Assembly: GCA_023248415.1 (NCBI GenBank)
Contig: JAHFEP010000020.1
Coordinates: 1,883-18,380 of the forward strand
DNA length: 16,498 nt
From: Nitrospirota bacterium
GTDB taxonomy: Bacteria; Nitrospirota; CAKKRA01; 9FT-COMBO-42-15
Direction: 5' to 3'
The notes beneath the pieces are model-generated. The model saw only the letters and a list, made by a program, of their open reading frames with translations, was not told the DNA's origin and did not search any database. The translations under genes were made by a program, and so were the position numbers. Within the stretch, counting starts at the first letter, position 1; every line of letters begins with the position of its first letter. This document shows, piece after piece, positions 1-7,746 of this stretch.

Positions 1-1
1 T

Positions 2-2050
2 ATTAAAAAGATAGGCATTAAAATAATAACCATTGCCACTGCAGTAATTATTTTAATGATGGTTGCAGTTGCAACACAGGTTGTTATATCTGAAAAAAAA
101 GGCTTTACAGATGCCCTTGCCAATAAAGGTGAGAGCCTTGCAAAATTTTTATCAAAAGTGGCTCCTGCCTCAATATTAACATACGATATATCAATGCTGG
201 ACAATTATGTAATGGAATTGTCTAAGGACAGGGAGGTTCTCTATACAGTTATCTTGAACAAGGATGGCAATTTTCTTTCAACATATCTGGATAAAGAAAA
301 GAGCCAAACTGTGGATTTTAAAGATAAGAAAGAGGATACAAAGGGCATTATAAAAAAGATCAGCACAATGGAGGATGTTATTGAGATAGAACAGCCGATA
401 ATCTATCAGAACGAAAAGATAGGTTCTGTAAAAATTGGCCTAACAAAACAGTTACTGAATAAAAAGATAAACGGACAAATATTAGCAATAACTATCGTCA
501 GCCTTATTGGAATCATCCTTTCAATAGTATCCATTGCCATATATATAACAAATGGGGTTGTCAAACCTCTTCAAAAGGATGTCTTTTTGGCGACTGCAAT
601 AGCCTCTGGAGATATGACCCAAAGGATTGAGGTGAATAGCGCTGATGAATTAGGCACTCTTGGCAGCGCCTTAAATAGGATGGTTGATGACCTGAAGGGA
701 ATTATTACTAAAATATATACATCCTCTAAGAGTGTAACTGCTACTTCTAATAAACTCTCAGACACATCAAAAATGCTTTCAGAAGGCGCTAATAAGCAGA
801 TGGAAGATATAGAAATAACATCTTCATCAATTGTACAAATGAATGCATCCCTAAAAGGTTCAAACGAATTAGTAGACACGTTATATCAACTTTCTGATCA
901 AACATCCTCATCAATACTTGAAATGACTGCATCAATCAATGAGGTTTCAAATAGTGTAAATGTATTAACAGATTCTGTAGATACAACCTCAACTACGGTT
1001 GAAGAAATGTCTGCTGCCATTAAGAGTATTGCAGAGAATATTGATGTTCTTTCATCATCAGCAGATGAGACTGCCGCAGCAGTTAATGAGATAGCCACGA
1101 CAATAAAGGGGGTTGAGGAGAATGTTAAGGAGTCTACCATGCTTTCGGAGAATGTAAAAAGGGATGCATCTGAGCTTGGGATAAAGGCGATAGAAAAGAC
1201 GGTAAATGGTATGAGCAGGATAAAGACCTCAGTTGAGACGACAGGACTTATTATAAACAAACTTGGCGAGAGGTCGCAGCAGATAGGGAAGATACTGACA
1301 GTTATAGATGATGTTACTAACCAGACTAATCTTCTTGCATTGAACGCTGCGATAATAGCTGCTCAGGCAGGTGAGCATGGCAGGGGATTTGCAGTAGTTG
1401 CTGATGAGATAAAGGATCTGGCGGAGAGGACATCAGCGTCTACTAAAGAGATAGCCCAGATGATAGAATCTATACAAAAGGAAGTAGAGGCAGCAGTTGA
1501 TGCTATGAAGGAGAGTTCTGAGAATGTAGTTGAGGGGATGACCTTGTCAAAGGATGCCGGTGGCGCGCTGAACAAGATACTTGATAGCGCTGATAAATCT
1601 GCCCTGATGACAAGGGAGATAGAAAGGGCTACAAAAGAGCAGTCAAGGGGTCTTCATCAGGTGAATGAGGCTGTGCAGAGAATAACAAATATGGTGAGGC
1701 AGATTGCACAGGCAACACAGGAGCAGAGAAAGGGCGCTGATCAAATTGTGATTGAAGTTGAAAGAATGAAGGATACCGCTGTTCAGGTCAAACAGGCTAC
1801 AGTAGAACAAACTAATGGCACCAAAGTGATAAACAATTCCGTAGAATCGCTCCTTGGCAAAACGCAGGAAATCTTGAAGACAGCAAAGGAGCAGAAGACA
1901 GCAAGCGCTCAAATATTACTATCAATTGAAAAAATCCGCAATATTGCCCAGCAAAATACTAATTTTTCATCAGAAATGAATTCAGCCGTAGTAACATTAA
2001 TTGATGGCTCTGAATTGCTAAAGAATGAGATAAATAGATTTAAGTTGTGA
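2..2050 (+). CDS. Methyl-accepting chemotaxis protein (5' partial)
   Basis: Membrane receptor that controls a CheA kinase through CheW. The reading frame is open to the left edge: the codons before the ATG at 56 already encode a hydrophobic segment (KIGIKIITIATAVIILM), so the true start lies upstream and the ATG at 56 is inside transmembrane helix 1. Next come about 110 periplasmic residues that look like a small Cache/PAS-like sensor, ending in QNEKIGSVKIGL. Transmembrane helix 2 is at about nt 476-550 and a HAMP domain at about nt 550-706. A long signalling coiled coil follows, with the hairpin tip at about nt 1310-1440 (NLLALNAA, then AGEHGRGFAVVADE). At the tip, the usually invariant Glu is Ile (codon 1355-1357) and the usual Arg is Gln (1364-1366). 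The C terminus, NRFKL, lacks a CheR-tethering pentapeptide. It is the first gene seen of the operon continuing into cheW. The ligand cannot be told. Confidence 0.95.
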   Translation: MKKIGIKIITIATAVIILMMVAVATQVVISEKKGFTDALANKGESLAKFLSKVAPASILTYDISMLDNYVMELSKDREVLYTVILNKDGNFLSTYLDKEKSQTVDFKDKKEDTKGIIKKISTMEDVIEIEQPIIYQNEKIGSVKIGLTKQLLNKKINGQILAITIVSLIGIILSIVSIAIYITNGVVKPLQKDVFLATAIASGDMTQRIEVNSADELGTLGSALNRMVDDLKGIITKIYTSSKSVTATSNKLSDTSKMLSEGANKQMEDIEITSSSIVQMNASLKGSNELVDTLYQLSDQTSSSILEMTASINEVSNSVNVLTDSVDTTSTTVEEMSAAIKSIAENIDVLSSSADETAAAVNEIATTIKGVEENVKESTMLSENVKRDASELGIKAIEKTVNGMSRIKTSVETTGLIINKLGERSQQIGKILTVIDDVTNQTNLLALNAAIIAAQAGEHGRGFAVVADEIKDLAERTSASTKEIAQMIESIQKEVEAAVDAMKESSENVVEGMTLSKDAGGALNKILDSADKSALMTREIERATKEQSRGLHQVNEAVQRITNMVRQIAQATQEQRKGADQIVIEVERMKDTAVQVKQATVEQTNGTKVINNSVESLLGKTQEILKTAKEQKTASAQILLSIEKIRNIAQQNTNFSSEMNSAVVTLIDGSELLKNEINRFKL

Positions 2051-2063
2051 TGTCGGAGAAATT

Positions 2064-2642
2064 ATGGCTAAGATTAAAAAGGAAATATCAGAGCAAAAGG
2101 ATAAGTTCGCTGTGTTTTCCATTGGCGCAGTGGATTTTGCGCTGGATATCATGAGGATTAAAGAGATTGTTAAGCCTTTGAAGATTACAGTAATACCAAA
2201 GGCGCCGAGGTTTATAGAAGGCGTTATTAATCTGCGTGGAAATATCATCCCAATAGTAGACCTTAGAAAGAGGTTTGGTCTGAAAATCACTGAGGCGCTT
2301 TTATCTTCAGAGCGGATTATAATTGCAAGACTTAATGGAAAGACAATTGGATTGATTGTTGATTTAGTTTCAGATGTGCTGTCACTTGGAAAGAGCGATA
2401 TAAGCCCCCCTCCTGAGATTGTAAAGGGTGTCAGCGCCCAGTTTATTAAAGGCCTGGGAAAGGTAGGCAGCAGGCTTATACTTTTAATGGATTTAGACAG
2501 GATTTTAACAGTAAGCGAGAAGATTAGCTTAAAGTCATCTGTTAAAGAAAAGGGTATGGATAAGGCTGTAAAAGAAGCGGAAGAAGAAGATGCCGTCAGC
2601 AGCGACTCGGCACAGCAAGCTCAAGATGCAGAAGGAGAGTAG
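2064..2642 (+). CDS. cheW: CheW-like chemotaxis coupling protein
   Basis: Cytoplasmic adaptor that links the receptor tip to the CheA P5 domain. One CheW domain covers about residues 12-155. It carries the family signature GVINLRGNIIPIVDLR, in which the NLRG turn is the receptor/kinase contact region, and the preceding FALDIMRIKEIV strand. A highly charged tail of about 40 residues follows (many Lys then many Glu/Asp, ending DAEGE) and is not part of the domain. At 192 residues it is somewhat longer than a minimal CheW because of this tail. The ATG at 2064 follows a GGAGA ribosome site at good spacing. The gene begins 13 bp after the receptor stop and ends 6 bp before the next gene, so it is co-transcribed. 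Family assignment is firm. Whether it serves this receptor alone is inferred from position. Confidence 0.95.
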   Translation: MAKIKKEISEQKDKFAVFSIGAVDFALDIMRIKEIVKPLKITVIPKAPRFIEGVINLRGNIIPIVDLRKRFGLKITEALLSSERIIIARLNGKTIGLIVDLVSDVLSLGKSDISPPPEIVKGVSAQFIKGLGKVGSRLILLMDLDRILTVSEKISLKSSVKEKGMDKAVKEAEEEDAVSSDSAQQAQDAEGE

Positions 2643-2648
2643 TTTTAT

Positions 2649-3737
2649 ATGGTTATTAAGTGCCCTAAATGCGGTGAAAGAATTGAAGTAGACGAGGAAG
2701 CCCTTTTAACAGGAGAGGCAAAGGTTAGATGCGGGCATTGCTACGCTATGTTTGCAGTTAAAAAAGGCGCAAAAAAGACCCCTGCAACAAAAGAGCCTGC
2801 AAAGGAAGCAGCAGAACCTGCTCATGAGATACCAAGACCTGAGCTAAAGGGAGCAGCAAAGGATATAAATCTAAATATTATCCTCGTAGCAATGGATGGC
2901 GATTCAGCAAGCAAGATAATAAATGAGATATTAGTTGAACACGGTTTTGAGGTTTTAAATGCATCTGACGGGAGGACAGCGCTCTCTTTAATACAGGAAA
3001 AAAGGCCTGCAGTTGCAATATTAGATGTGGGGCTTCCGCAGATGTTCGGTTTTGAAATCAGCGAAATAATCAAAAACAGCGAGAAGCTGAAGGACACCAT
3101 CGTAATATTAATTGCCTCTATATATGATAAGACGAGATATAAAAGAGAGCCGCAATCTCTCTTTGGCGCTGATGATTATATTGAAAAGCATCATATCAGG
3201 GACAGCCTTATATCCAAGGTTAAGAGTCTGCTGGAAACGAATTTTTCTGAGCAGCCGCCTGTTGAACCAAAGGCCGATGAAAAGGAATATAAAGCTCCGA
3301 TTCTTGTGGAAAAAGGAGACTATGAAGAAAAGAGAGCAGAAGAGAAGATTGATTTAAGCAAAAATGATGTTGCAGCCTTTAGAAGCGATGAGATTTCACT
3401 GCCGCCAGACTTTGAGGCAATGGCAGTTGAACAGCCGCCTGTTCAAAAAGAGGAGGTTGTAAAAACAAAGGAGAAGGTTGAGAAGCTGCCGCCTGAACAT
3501 GAAAAGGCAAAGAGATTCGCAAGGATTATTATATCCGATATTGCGCTTTATAATCAAAAGGCTGTTGAGAACGGTATCAGAAATAACAAGTTTTATGAGA
3601 TATTAAAGGCAGAGATTGAAGAAGGCAGAAAACTTTATAAAGAAAGGGTGCTGCCTGAAATCTTAGCTGCTACAAATTACTTTAATGAAACATTAGAGGA
3701 GTTTATCAGGAATAAGAGAAAGTCATTAAATCTTTAA
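2649..3737 (+). CDS. Zinc-ribbon / degenerate receiver-domain protein
   Basis: Three parts are visible. Residues 1-38 form a zinc ribbon of the MJ0042/zinc_ribbon_4 kind (C5-x2-C8 and C28-x2-C31). Residues about 75-195 are a CheY-like receiver (NIILVAMDGD, AILDVGLP, GADDYIEKHH). A low-complexity Glu/Lys/Pro linker with two EQPPV copies follows, then a helical C-terminal segment (about 285-362, starting EKAKRFARIIISD) that I cannot assign to a named family. The receiver keeps the phospho-acceptor Asp (D126) and the conserved Lys. By my alignment, the first acidic-pocket residue is Met, the switch Thr is Ala and the Pro after Lys is His, so signalling may be unusual. AGGAG precedes the ATG. Place in the operon (after cheW, before the HEAT gene) suggests a pathway-specific output or modulator. 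Whether it is phosphorylated is unknown. Confidence 0.88.
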   Translation: MVIKCPKCGERIEVDEEALLTGEAKVRCGHCYAMFAVKKGAKKTPATKEPAKEAAEPAHEIPRPELKGAAKDINLNIILVAMDGDSASKIINEILVEHGFEVLNASDGRTALSLIQEKRPAVAILDVGLPQMFGFEISEIIKNSEKLKDTIVILIASIYDKTRYKREPQSLFGADDYIEKHHIRDSLISKVKSLLETNFSEQPPVEPKADEKEYKAPILVEKGDYEEKRAEEKIDLSKNDVAAFRSDEISLPPDFEAMAVEQPPVQKEEVVKTKEKVEKLPPEHEKAKRFARIIISDIALYNQKAVENGIRNNKFYEILKAEIEEGRKLYKERVLPEILAATNYFNETLEEFIRNKRKSLNL

Positions 3738-3751
3738 TTTGTGTCTTCTGA

Positions 3752-3785
3752 TGTCATTGCGAGGCATGAAGTGACGAAGCAATCT
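3752..3785 (+). repeat. Dispersed intergenic repeat element (CATTGCGAGG type)
   Basis: This 34-bp stretch between the zinc-ribbon gene and the HEAT gene reads CATTGCGAGG, then GTGACGAAGCAATCT. It resembles a class of dispersed intergenic repeats known from many uncultured and environmental genomes, where it often occurs as half or the whole of an inverted pair. Only one arm is clear here; a 5-bp ATTGC/GCAAT pairing is possible inside it. Calling it dispersed rests on recollection of similar sequences, as only one good copy lies in this window. Confidence 0.5.
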
Positions 3786-3807
3786 TATTTATATAGGTTA
3801 ATGGCAA

Positions 3808-5718
3808 ATGATAAACAAAATAAATAAATATATTAACGACCTGTCATCAAAGGAAACCGAGCTCAGGCGCCGTGCAGTTGAAAGGCTCGGCGAGCTTCGC
3901 ACAGAGCAATGCATAGAGCCTTTACTTGCAGCTTTGGGCGATAACGACTGGCGTGTCAGGAAGACCGCTGTATCAGCCCTATTGAACTTTGAACATAATG
4001 ACAGGATTTTCATCGGCCTGATTTCATCCCTTAGGTCAGAAGACAATGCAGGCCTGCGGAATGCTGCTGTGGAGGTATTGACAAAGCTTGGCGCATTATC
4101 CGTCCCCTTTCTGATAGATGTTTTTAATGATAATGACAGGGATGTCAGAAAGTTCGCTGCAGATATTTTAGGCGATATTAATGACAAAAAGGCTGTTGAT
4201 GCATTAATAAACGGCCTGTCTGATGATGATGAAAACGTGTGCCTTGCCTCTGTTGAGTCGCTCGGCAAATTAAAGGATGAGTCAGCAATAGAACCATTAC
4301 TGAAGGCGCTGAAAGAGAGTGATGATAAGCTTCTTCTTTATACAATTATTAAGGCATTAGAGAAGATTGGCAGTCCGAAAATAGTTGATGTATTAATAGA
4401 GATGATAAATAAAAATGGCATTGAGAAGGCAGTTGTGGAAGCCCTTGGCGCTATTGGCGATATAAAGGCATTGAATGTTCTTATCCCTGCATTTGAAGAT
4501 AAAAAGCTGAGAAATTCTGCCCTTAATTCTATTATTAATATTTATGAAAAAAATAAAGAAAAGAGCTTTAGAAATAAAATTGTTTTAAAGGTCAAAGAAA
4601 CATTAGACGACGAGGCCATTTTATATCTGATTAATGCATTGGAAAACTTCAATCCAATTGTAAGAAACTCGGCAATAAAAATGCTCGGCTGGTCAATGAA
4701 TCTGCGCGCAGTAAAGCCTTTGCTGAAGCTTATAGACAGTGATTATAAAAATGAGAGCATTAGCGCAATAATCAACATAGGCAGGGATGCAGAGGATACA
4801 GTAATTGAAGAGATTACAAAAGGGAATGAGATTGTCAGAGAGGCGATTGCAAGGATATTAGGCGAGATTGGAAATAAGAAATCTGTTAATCATCTTATTT
4901 TGCTGATTGGCGATGAAAATGGCCATGTACGGCAGACGAGCGCCCTTGCGCTTGGAAAGATTGGCGATGCCGCTGCCTCTAAGGCATTGATAGACCTCCT
5001 GAATGATGAATATCCGAATGTGCAGGAGGCTGCGGTTGATGCCTTAAGCAGGATTAAGGATAAATCCCTGATTTCACACTTTATTAAAATGCTTTCTAAT
5101 GAAAATGAAAATATAAGGGGCAACGGGGCAAGGATTTTAGGGAAGATAAATGCCAAAGAGGCGGTTGGCAACCTATTGTTTATGCTAAAGGATGAAAGCC
5201 CTTATGTCAGGCAGTGCGCAGTTAATGCGCTCGGCTCTATAAATGACCCTGCTGTAGAAGGCGGCCTTATGGTCGCCCTTACTGATGAAGAGAAGCAGGT
5301 CCGCTACGCAGCGGTTTCAGCAATAGTCGGCAAGAAGAATAAAAAATTTCTTAATCCGCTTATTTCCTTATTGAATGACAATGACATCTGGATAAGGGTT
5401 GCAGTTGTTAAAGGAATAGCAGAGATTGGCGGAAAGGATGCAGTTCAGCCGATAATAGAAATGCTTGATGATAAGGTTGGCGTTGTAAAGATCGCTGCTA
5501 TTGATGCCATTGGCATGATTGGCGACAAGAAGGCGGCAAACAAGATAGTAGAACTTATAAATGATAAAGACTGGGATGTAAAACTTGCAGCAATTAAGGC
5601 ATTGGGCCAGATGAAGACAGAAGGCGCAAAAAATGCGCTTGAGGATTTGATGCGCATGGAGAAAGATGCCATGCTTAAACAATATGCAAGCGATATGCTG
5701 GGGAAGATTGAAAAATAA
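3808..5718 (+). CDS. HEAT-repeat (PBS-lyase-like) scaffold protein
   Basis: The protein is 636 residues and almost entirely tandem HEAT-like helical repeats of about 31 residues, roughly 20 units. The recurring pattern is DxxVRxxAVxALGxIGDxxAVxPLIxxL; clear units include NDWRVRKTAVSALL, ENVCLASVESLGKLKDESAI and GHVRQTSALALGKIGD. It has no signal peptide, membrane segment or catalytic motif, so a cytoplasmic protein-binding solenoid is expected. The ATG at 3808 follows an AGG with about 11 bp spacing. An ATG at 3801 is in another frame and stops after eight codons. The gene is 9 bp upstream of cheR and in the same direction as the receptor operon, implying a role as scaffold or regulator of CheR, CheB or the receiver protein. 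HEAT proteins do occur in che clusters of related lineages, but the partner here is unknown. Confidence 0.92.
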   Translation: MINKINKYINDLSSKETELRRRAVERLGELRTEQCIEPLLAALGDNDWRVRKTAVSALLNFEHNDRIFIGLISSLRSEDNAGLRNAAVEVLTKLGALSVPFLIDVFNDNDRDVRKFAADILGDINDKKAVDALINGLSDDDENVCLASVESLGKLKDESAIEPLLKALKESDDKLLLYTIIKALEKIGSPKIVDVLIEMINKNGIEKAVVEALGAIGDIKALNVLIPAFEDKKLRNSALNSIINIYEKNKEKSFRNKIVLKVKETLDDEAILYLINALENFNPIVRNSAIKMLGWSMNLRAVKPLLKLIDSDYKNESISAIINIGRDAEDTVIEEITKGNEIVREAIARILGEIGNKKSVNHLILLIGDENGHVRQTSALALGKIGDAAASKALIDLLNDEYPNVQEAAVDALSRIKDKSLISHFIKMLSNENENIRGNGARILGKINAKEAVGNLLFMLKDESPYVRQCAVNALGSINDPAVEGGLMVALTDEEKQVRYAAVSAIVGKKNKKFLNPLISLLNDNDIWIRVAVVKGIAEIGGKDAVQPIIEMLDDKVGVVKIAAIDAIGMIGDKKAANKIVELINDKDWDVKLAAIKALGQMKTEGAKNALEDLMRMEKDAMLKQYASDMLGKIEK

Positions 5719-5727
5719 AGGATAGCA

Positions 5728-6600
5728 ATGTTTAATGATGAGCCTATTGAGTTAAGCGATGAAATATTCAAACTCCTGAGGGATTTGATATACAAAAGCA
5801 GCGGCGTATGTTTTGATGATAATTCAAAGGACATCCTTAGAATGAGGCTGGCAAACAGCGTCCAAAGGCATCAGTTCAGAAGCTTTAAGGATTACTACTA
5901 TTTCTTAAGATATGACAGGGAAAAGGATGCTGAATTAGCCAGTCTTCTTGATATTGTTACAAACCATGAGACCTATTTTTTCAGGGAGATGCCGCAGCTT
6001 AAGGCATTTTCAGAGGAGATACTGCCTGAAATAAGAGAGATAAAGAAGAAGGATGGCGGCAAAGAGATAAAGATATGGAGCGCCGGCTGTTCAACAGGGG
6101 AAGAGGCATATACTATAGCAATGCTCTTTTTAGAATCAAGAATGTTCAATGATATGAACATAGAGATTTTTGCGACTGATATAAGCCACAGGGTGCTTCA
6201 TTCAGCAAGGCGGGGAGTTTATCAGAAGCACGCCTTCAGGGCAACAGACTCTGAAATGATTGCAAAATATTTTATACAAGAGGAGAATGGCTATAAGATT
6301 TCTGATAAGGTAAAGGAAAAGGTCAATTTTGGATATTTTAATCTGCTTGATTCTGATAAATCTGCGTTTGTAAATAGAATGGATGTGATATTCTGCAGGA
6401 ATGTAATTATATATTTTGATATGCCTGCGAAAAAGAAGGTTATTGAGATGTTTTGTGAAAAATTGAACAACCTTGGTTTTTTATTGCTTGGCCACTCCGA
6501 GTCTCTAATAAACATTTCAACTGCCTTTACGCTCAGGCATTTTAAGAATGATATGGTGTATCAGAAGGTAGAAAAGACAATCTCAAATTTTAAATTTTAA
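5728..6600 (+). CDS. cheR: Chemotaxis protein methyltransferase CheR
   Basis: S-adenosylmethionine-dependent enzyme that methylates glutamates on the receptor coiled coil to restore kinase activity. It has the two-part CheR layout. A helical N domain (about 1-75) is followed by a Rossmann SAM domain with the glycine motif WSAGCSTGEEAYTIA (about 116-130), the acidic ribose-binding residue in ATDIS (D151), FCRNVIIYFD (222-231) and the terminal GHSESL (255-260). At 290 residues it is of normal length and all motifs are intact. AAGGA precedes the ATG at 5728. It lies 9 bp after the HEAT gene and its stop codon directly abuts the cheB region. As the receptor has no pentapeptide tether at its C terminus, CheR probably docks straight onto the methylation helices or through a partner; this is inference. 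Confidence 0.97.
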   Translation: MFNDEPIELSDEIFKLLRDLIYKSSGVCFDDNSKDILRMRLANSVQRHQFRSFKDYYYFLRYDREKDAELASLLDIVTNHETYFFREMPQLKAFSEEILPEIREIKKKDGGKEIKIWSAGCSTGEEAYTIAMLFLESRMFNDMNIEIFATDISHRVLHSARRGVYQKHAFRATDSEMIAKYFIQEENGYKISDKVKEKVNFGYFNLLDSDKSAFVNRMDVIFCRNVIIYFDMPAKKKVIEMFCEKLNNLGFLLLGHSESLINISTAFTLRHFKNDMVYQKVEKTISNFKF

Positions 6601-6602
6601 AT

Positions 6603-6610
6603 GGGAGGAG
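6603..6610 (+). promoter_or_regulatory. Strong Shine-Dalgarno site deciding the cheB start
   Basis: GGGAGGAG lies 5 bp before the TTG at 6616. The in-frame ATG at 6601 overlaps this site and has only A/T-rich sequence upstream, without a ribosome site. This favours TTG at 6616 as the true cheB start. Confidence 0.75.
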
Positions 6611-6615
6611 TTAGT

Positions 6616-7701
6616 TTGAGCAAAAAGATACGTGTACTTGTGGTTGACGACTCTGCCTTCAACAGGCAGTCAATTGCAGCAATGCTCCAGTCATCGCCTG
6701 ATATAGAAGTGGTGGATACTGCTTCAGACGGCAGGGAGGCTATAAAGAGTGTTACAATCCATAAGCCGAATATAATAACACTTGATTTAGAGATGCCGAA
6801 TATGGACGGCTTCACATTCCTAAGATGGCTTATGGCGAATAATCCCATTCCTGTCATTGTTATCAGCTCTCAGTCAGATACTAAGAGTGTTTTTACAGCC
6901 TTAGACCTTGGCGCAGTAGACTTTCTGGCAAAACCATCTAAGAGGATATCAAATGAAATACAAAATATTAAGAACGACCTTTTGAAAAAGGTGGAAATAA
7001 TTGCAGAGCTTCCTATTGAAAAGATAATGGCAAGGGTAAAGATCATCTCTCCAGAAAGGATGCCTGAAAAGGATTCTGCTGAATATGGCCGTGAAGAAAA
7101 GACAGCGCAAAAGGTTACTGAAAGTTCAAACATAGATTTAGTGGCAATAGGCTCATCAACTGGCGGGCCTCCTGCGCTTCAGTCTATAATCTCTGTTTTG
7201 CCAGAAGGTTTTCCGTCAGCAGTAGCTATTTCACAGCATATGCCGTCTGGTTTTACAAGATATTTTGCGGAGAGGATGGATAAAAATTCAAAGGTTGAGG
7301 TAAAAGAGGCAGAGGAAGGGGACTCAGTTAATAAAGGAAGGGTGCTTATCTCGCCGGGCGGTTATCATATGATATTTAAAAGAAAAGGCGACAGCGTAAA
7401 GGTAAATCTTAAAAAACGCTCTGTCAGCGACCTTTATACACCTTCTGTTGATGTTATGATGGCCTCAGCATCAGAGGTATTTGGAAAGAGGGTTTTAGGG
7501 GTTATCCTTACTGGAATGGGCAATGACGGAAAAATCGGCATGAGGGAGATAAAAAAGAAAGATGGCCAGACTATCGCAGAATCAGAGGAAACAGCAGTGG
7601 TCTTTGGCATGCCTGGAGAGGCAATCAAGGACGGCAGTATTGACATTATACTTCCGCTTCCAAGGATTGCAGGAGAGATTATCAGGAGATGCACATCATA
7701 A
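6616..7701 (+). CDS. cheB: Chemotaxis response regulator protein-glutamate methylesterase CheB
   Basis: Removes methyl groups from receptor glutamates (and deamidates glutamines), the negative-feedback arm of adaptation. An N-terminal receiver domain has the acidic pair D11-D12, phospho-acceptor D57 (TLDLEMP) and the Lys of AKPS. After a linker, the methylesterase domain carries the full triad: Ser181 in GSSTGGPP, His208 in QHMPSG and Asp304 in GMGNDG. Numbering is from the TTG at 6616, chosen because GGGAGGAG sits 5 bp before it and the protein then begins SKKIRVLVVDDS. The alternative ATG at 6601 adds five residues (MGGVS) and has no ribosome site. It follows cheR directly and appears to close this operon, since a promoter-like site follows. 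CheA in the missing upstream part or elsewhere would be its phosphodonor. Confidence 0.97.
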   Translation: MSKKIRVLVVDDSAFNRQSIAAMLQSSPDIEVVDTASDGREAIKSVTIHKPNIITLDLEMPNMDGFTFLRWLMANNPIPVIVISSQSDTKSVFTALDLGAVDFLAKPSKRISNEIQNIKNDLLKKVEIIAELPIEKIMARVKIISPERMPEKDSAEYGREEKTAQKVTESSNIDLVAIGSSTGGPPALQSIISVLPEGFPSAVAISQHMPSGFTRYFAERMDKNSKVEVKEAEEGDSVNKGRVLISPGGYHMIFKRKGDSVKVNLKKRSVSDLYTPSVDVMMASASEVFGKRVLGVILTGMGNDGKIGMREIKKKDGQTIAESEETAVVFGMPGEAIKDGSIDIILPLPRIAGEIIRRCTS

Positions 7702-7717
7702 ATTTGAATATTAGACC

Positions 7718-7746
7718 TTGATATAAATGCGATTATTTGCTATTAT
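7718..7746 (+). promoter_or_regulatory. Sigma70-like promoter for the GAF-cheY-pur unit
   Basis: TTGATA (7718-7723) and TATTAT (7741-7746) are separated by exactly 17 bp and each matches the consensus at five of six positions. It lies in the 178-bp gap after cheB, predicting transcription from about 7753 and a leader of about 125 nt before the GAF gene. The gap otherwise holds no gene. A short GCTTCGGGAATGAC stretch at about 7798-7811 resembles a decayed arm of the intergenic repeat family. No hairpin terminator for cheB is evident, so read-through from the che operon is also possible. Confidence 0.55.

Noticed and set aside
571..2290. Several minus-strand open frames of 70-120 codons across the receptor and cheW genes
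   Set aside because: They are antisense shadows of strongly supported genes; their Ser/Ile/Phe-rich products reflect the complement of coiled-coil codons.
3112..3357. Plus-strand 81-codon frame within the zinc-ribbon receiver gene
   Set aside because: It is an out-of-frame overlap inside a gene whose own frame has clear domains.
3801..3827. Small upstream frame beginning ATGGCAAATGAT
   Set aside because: It stops after eight codons and overlaps the HEAT start in another frame. There is too little to call it a leader peptide.
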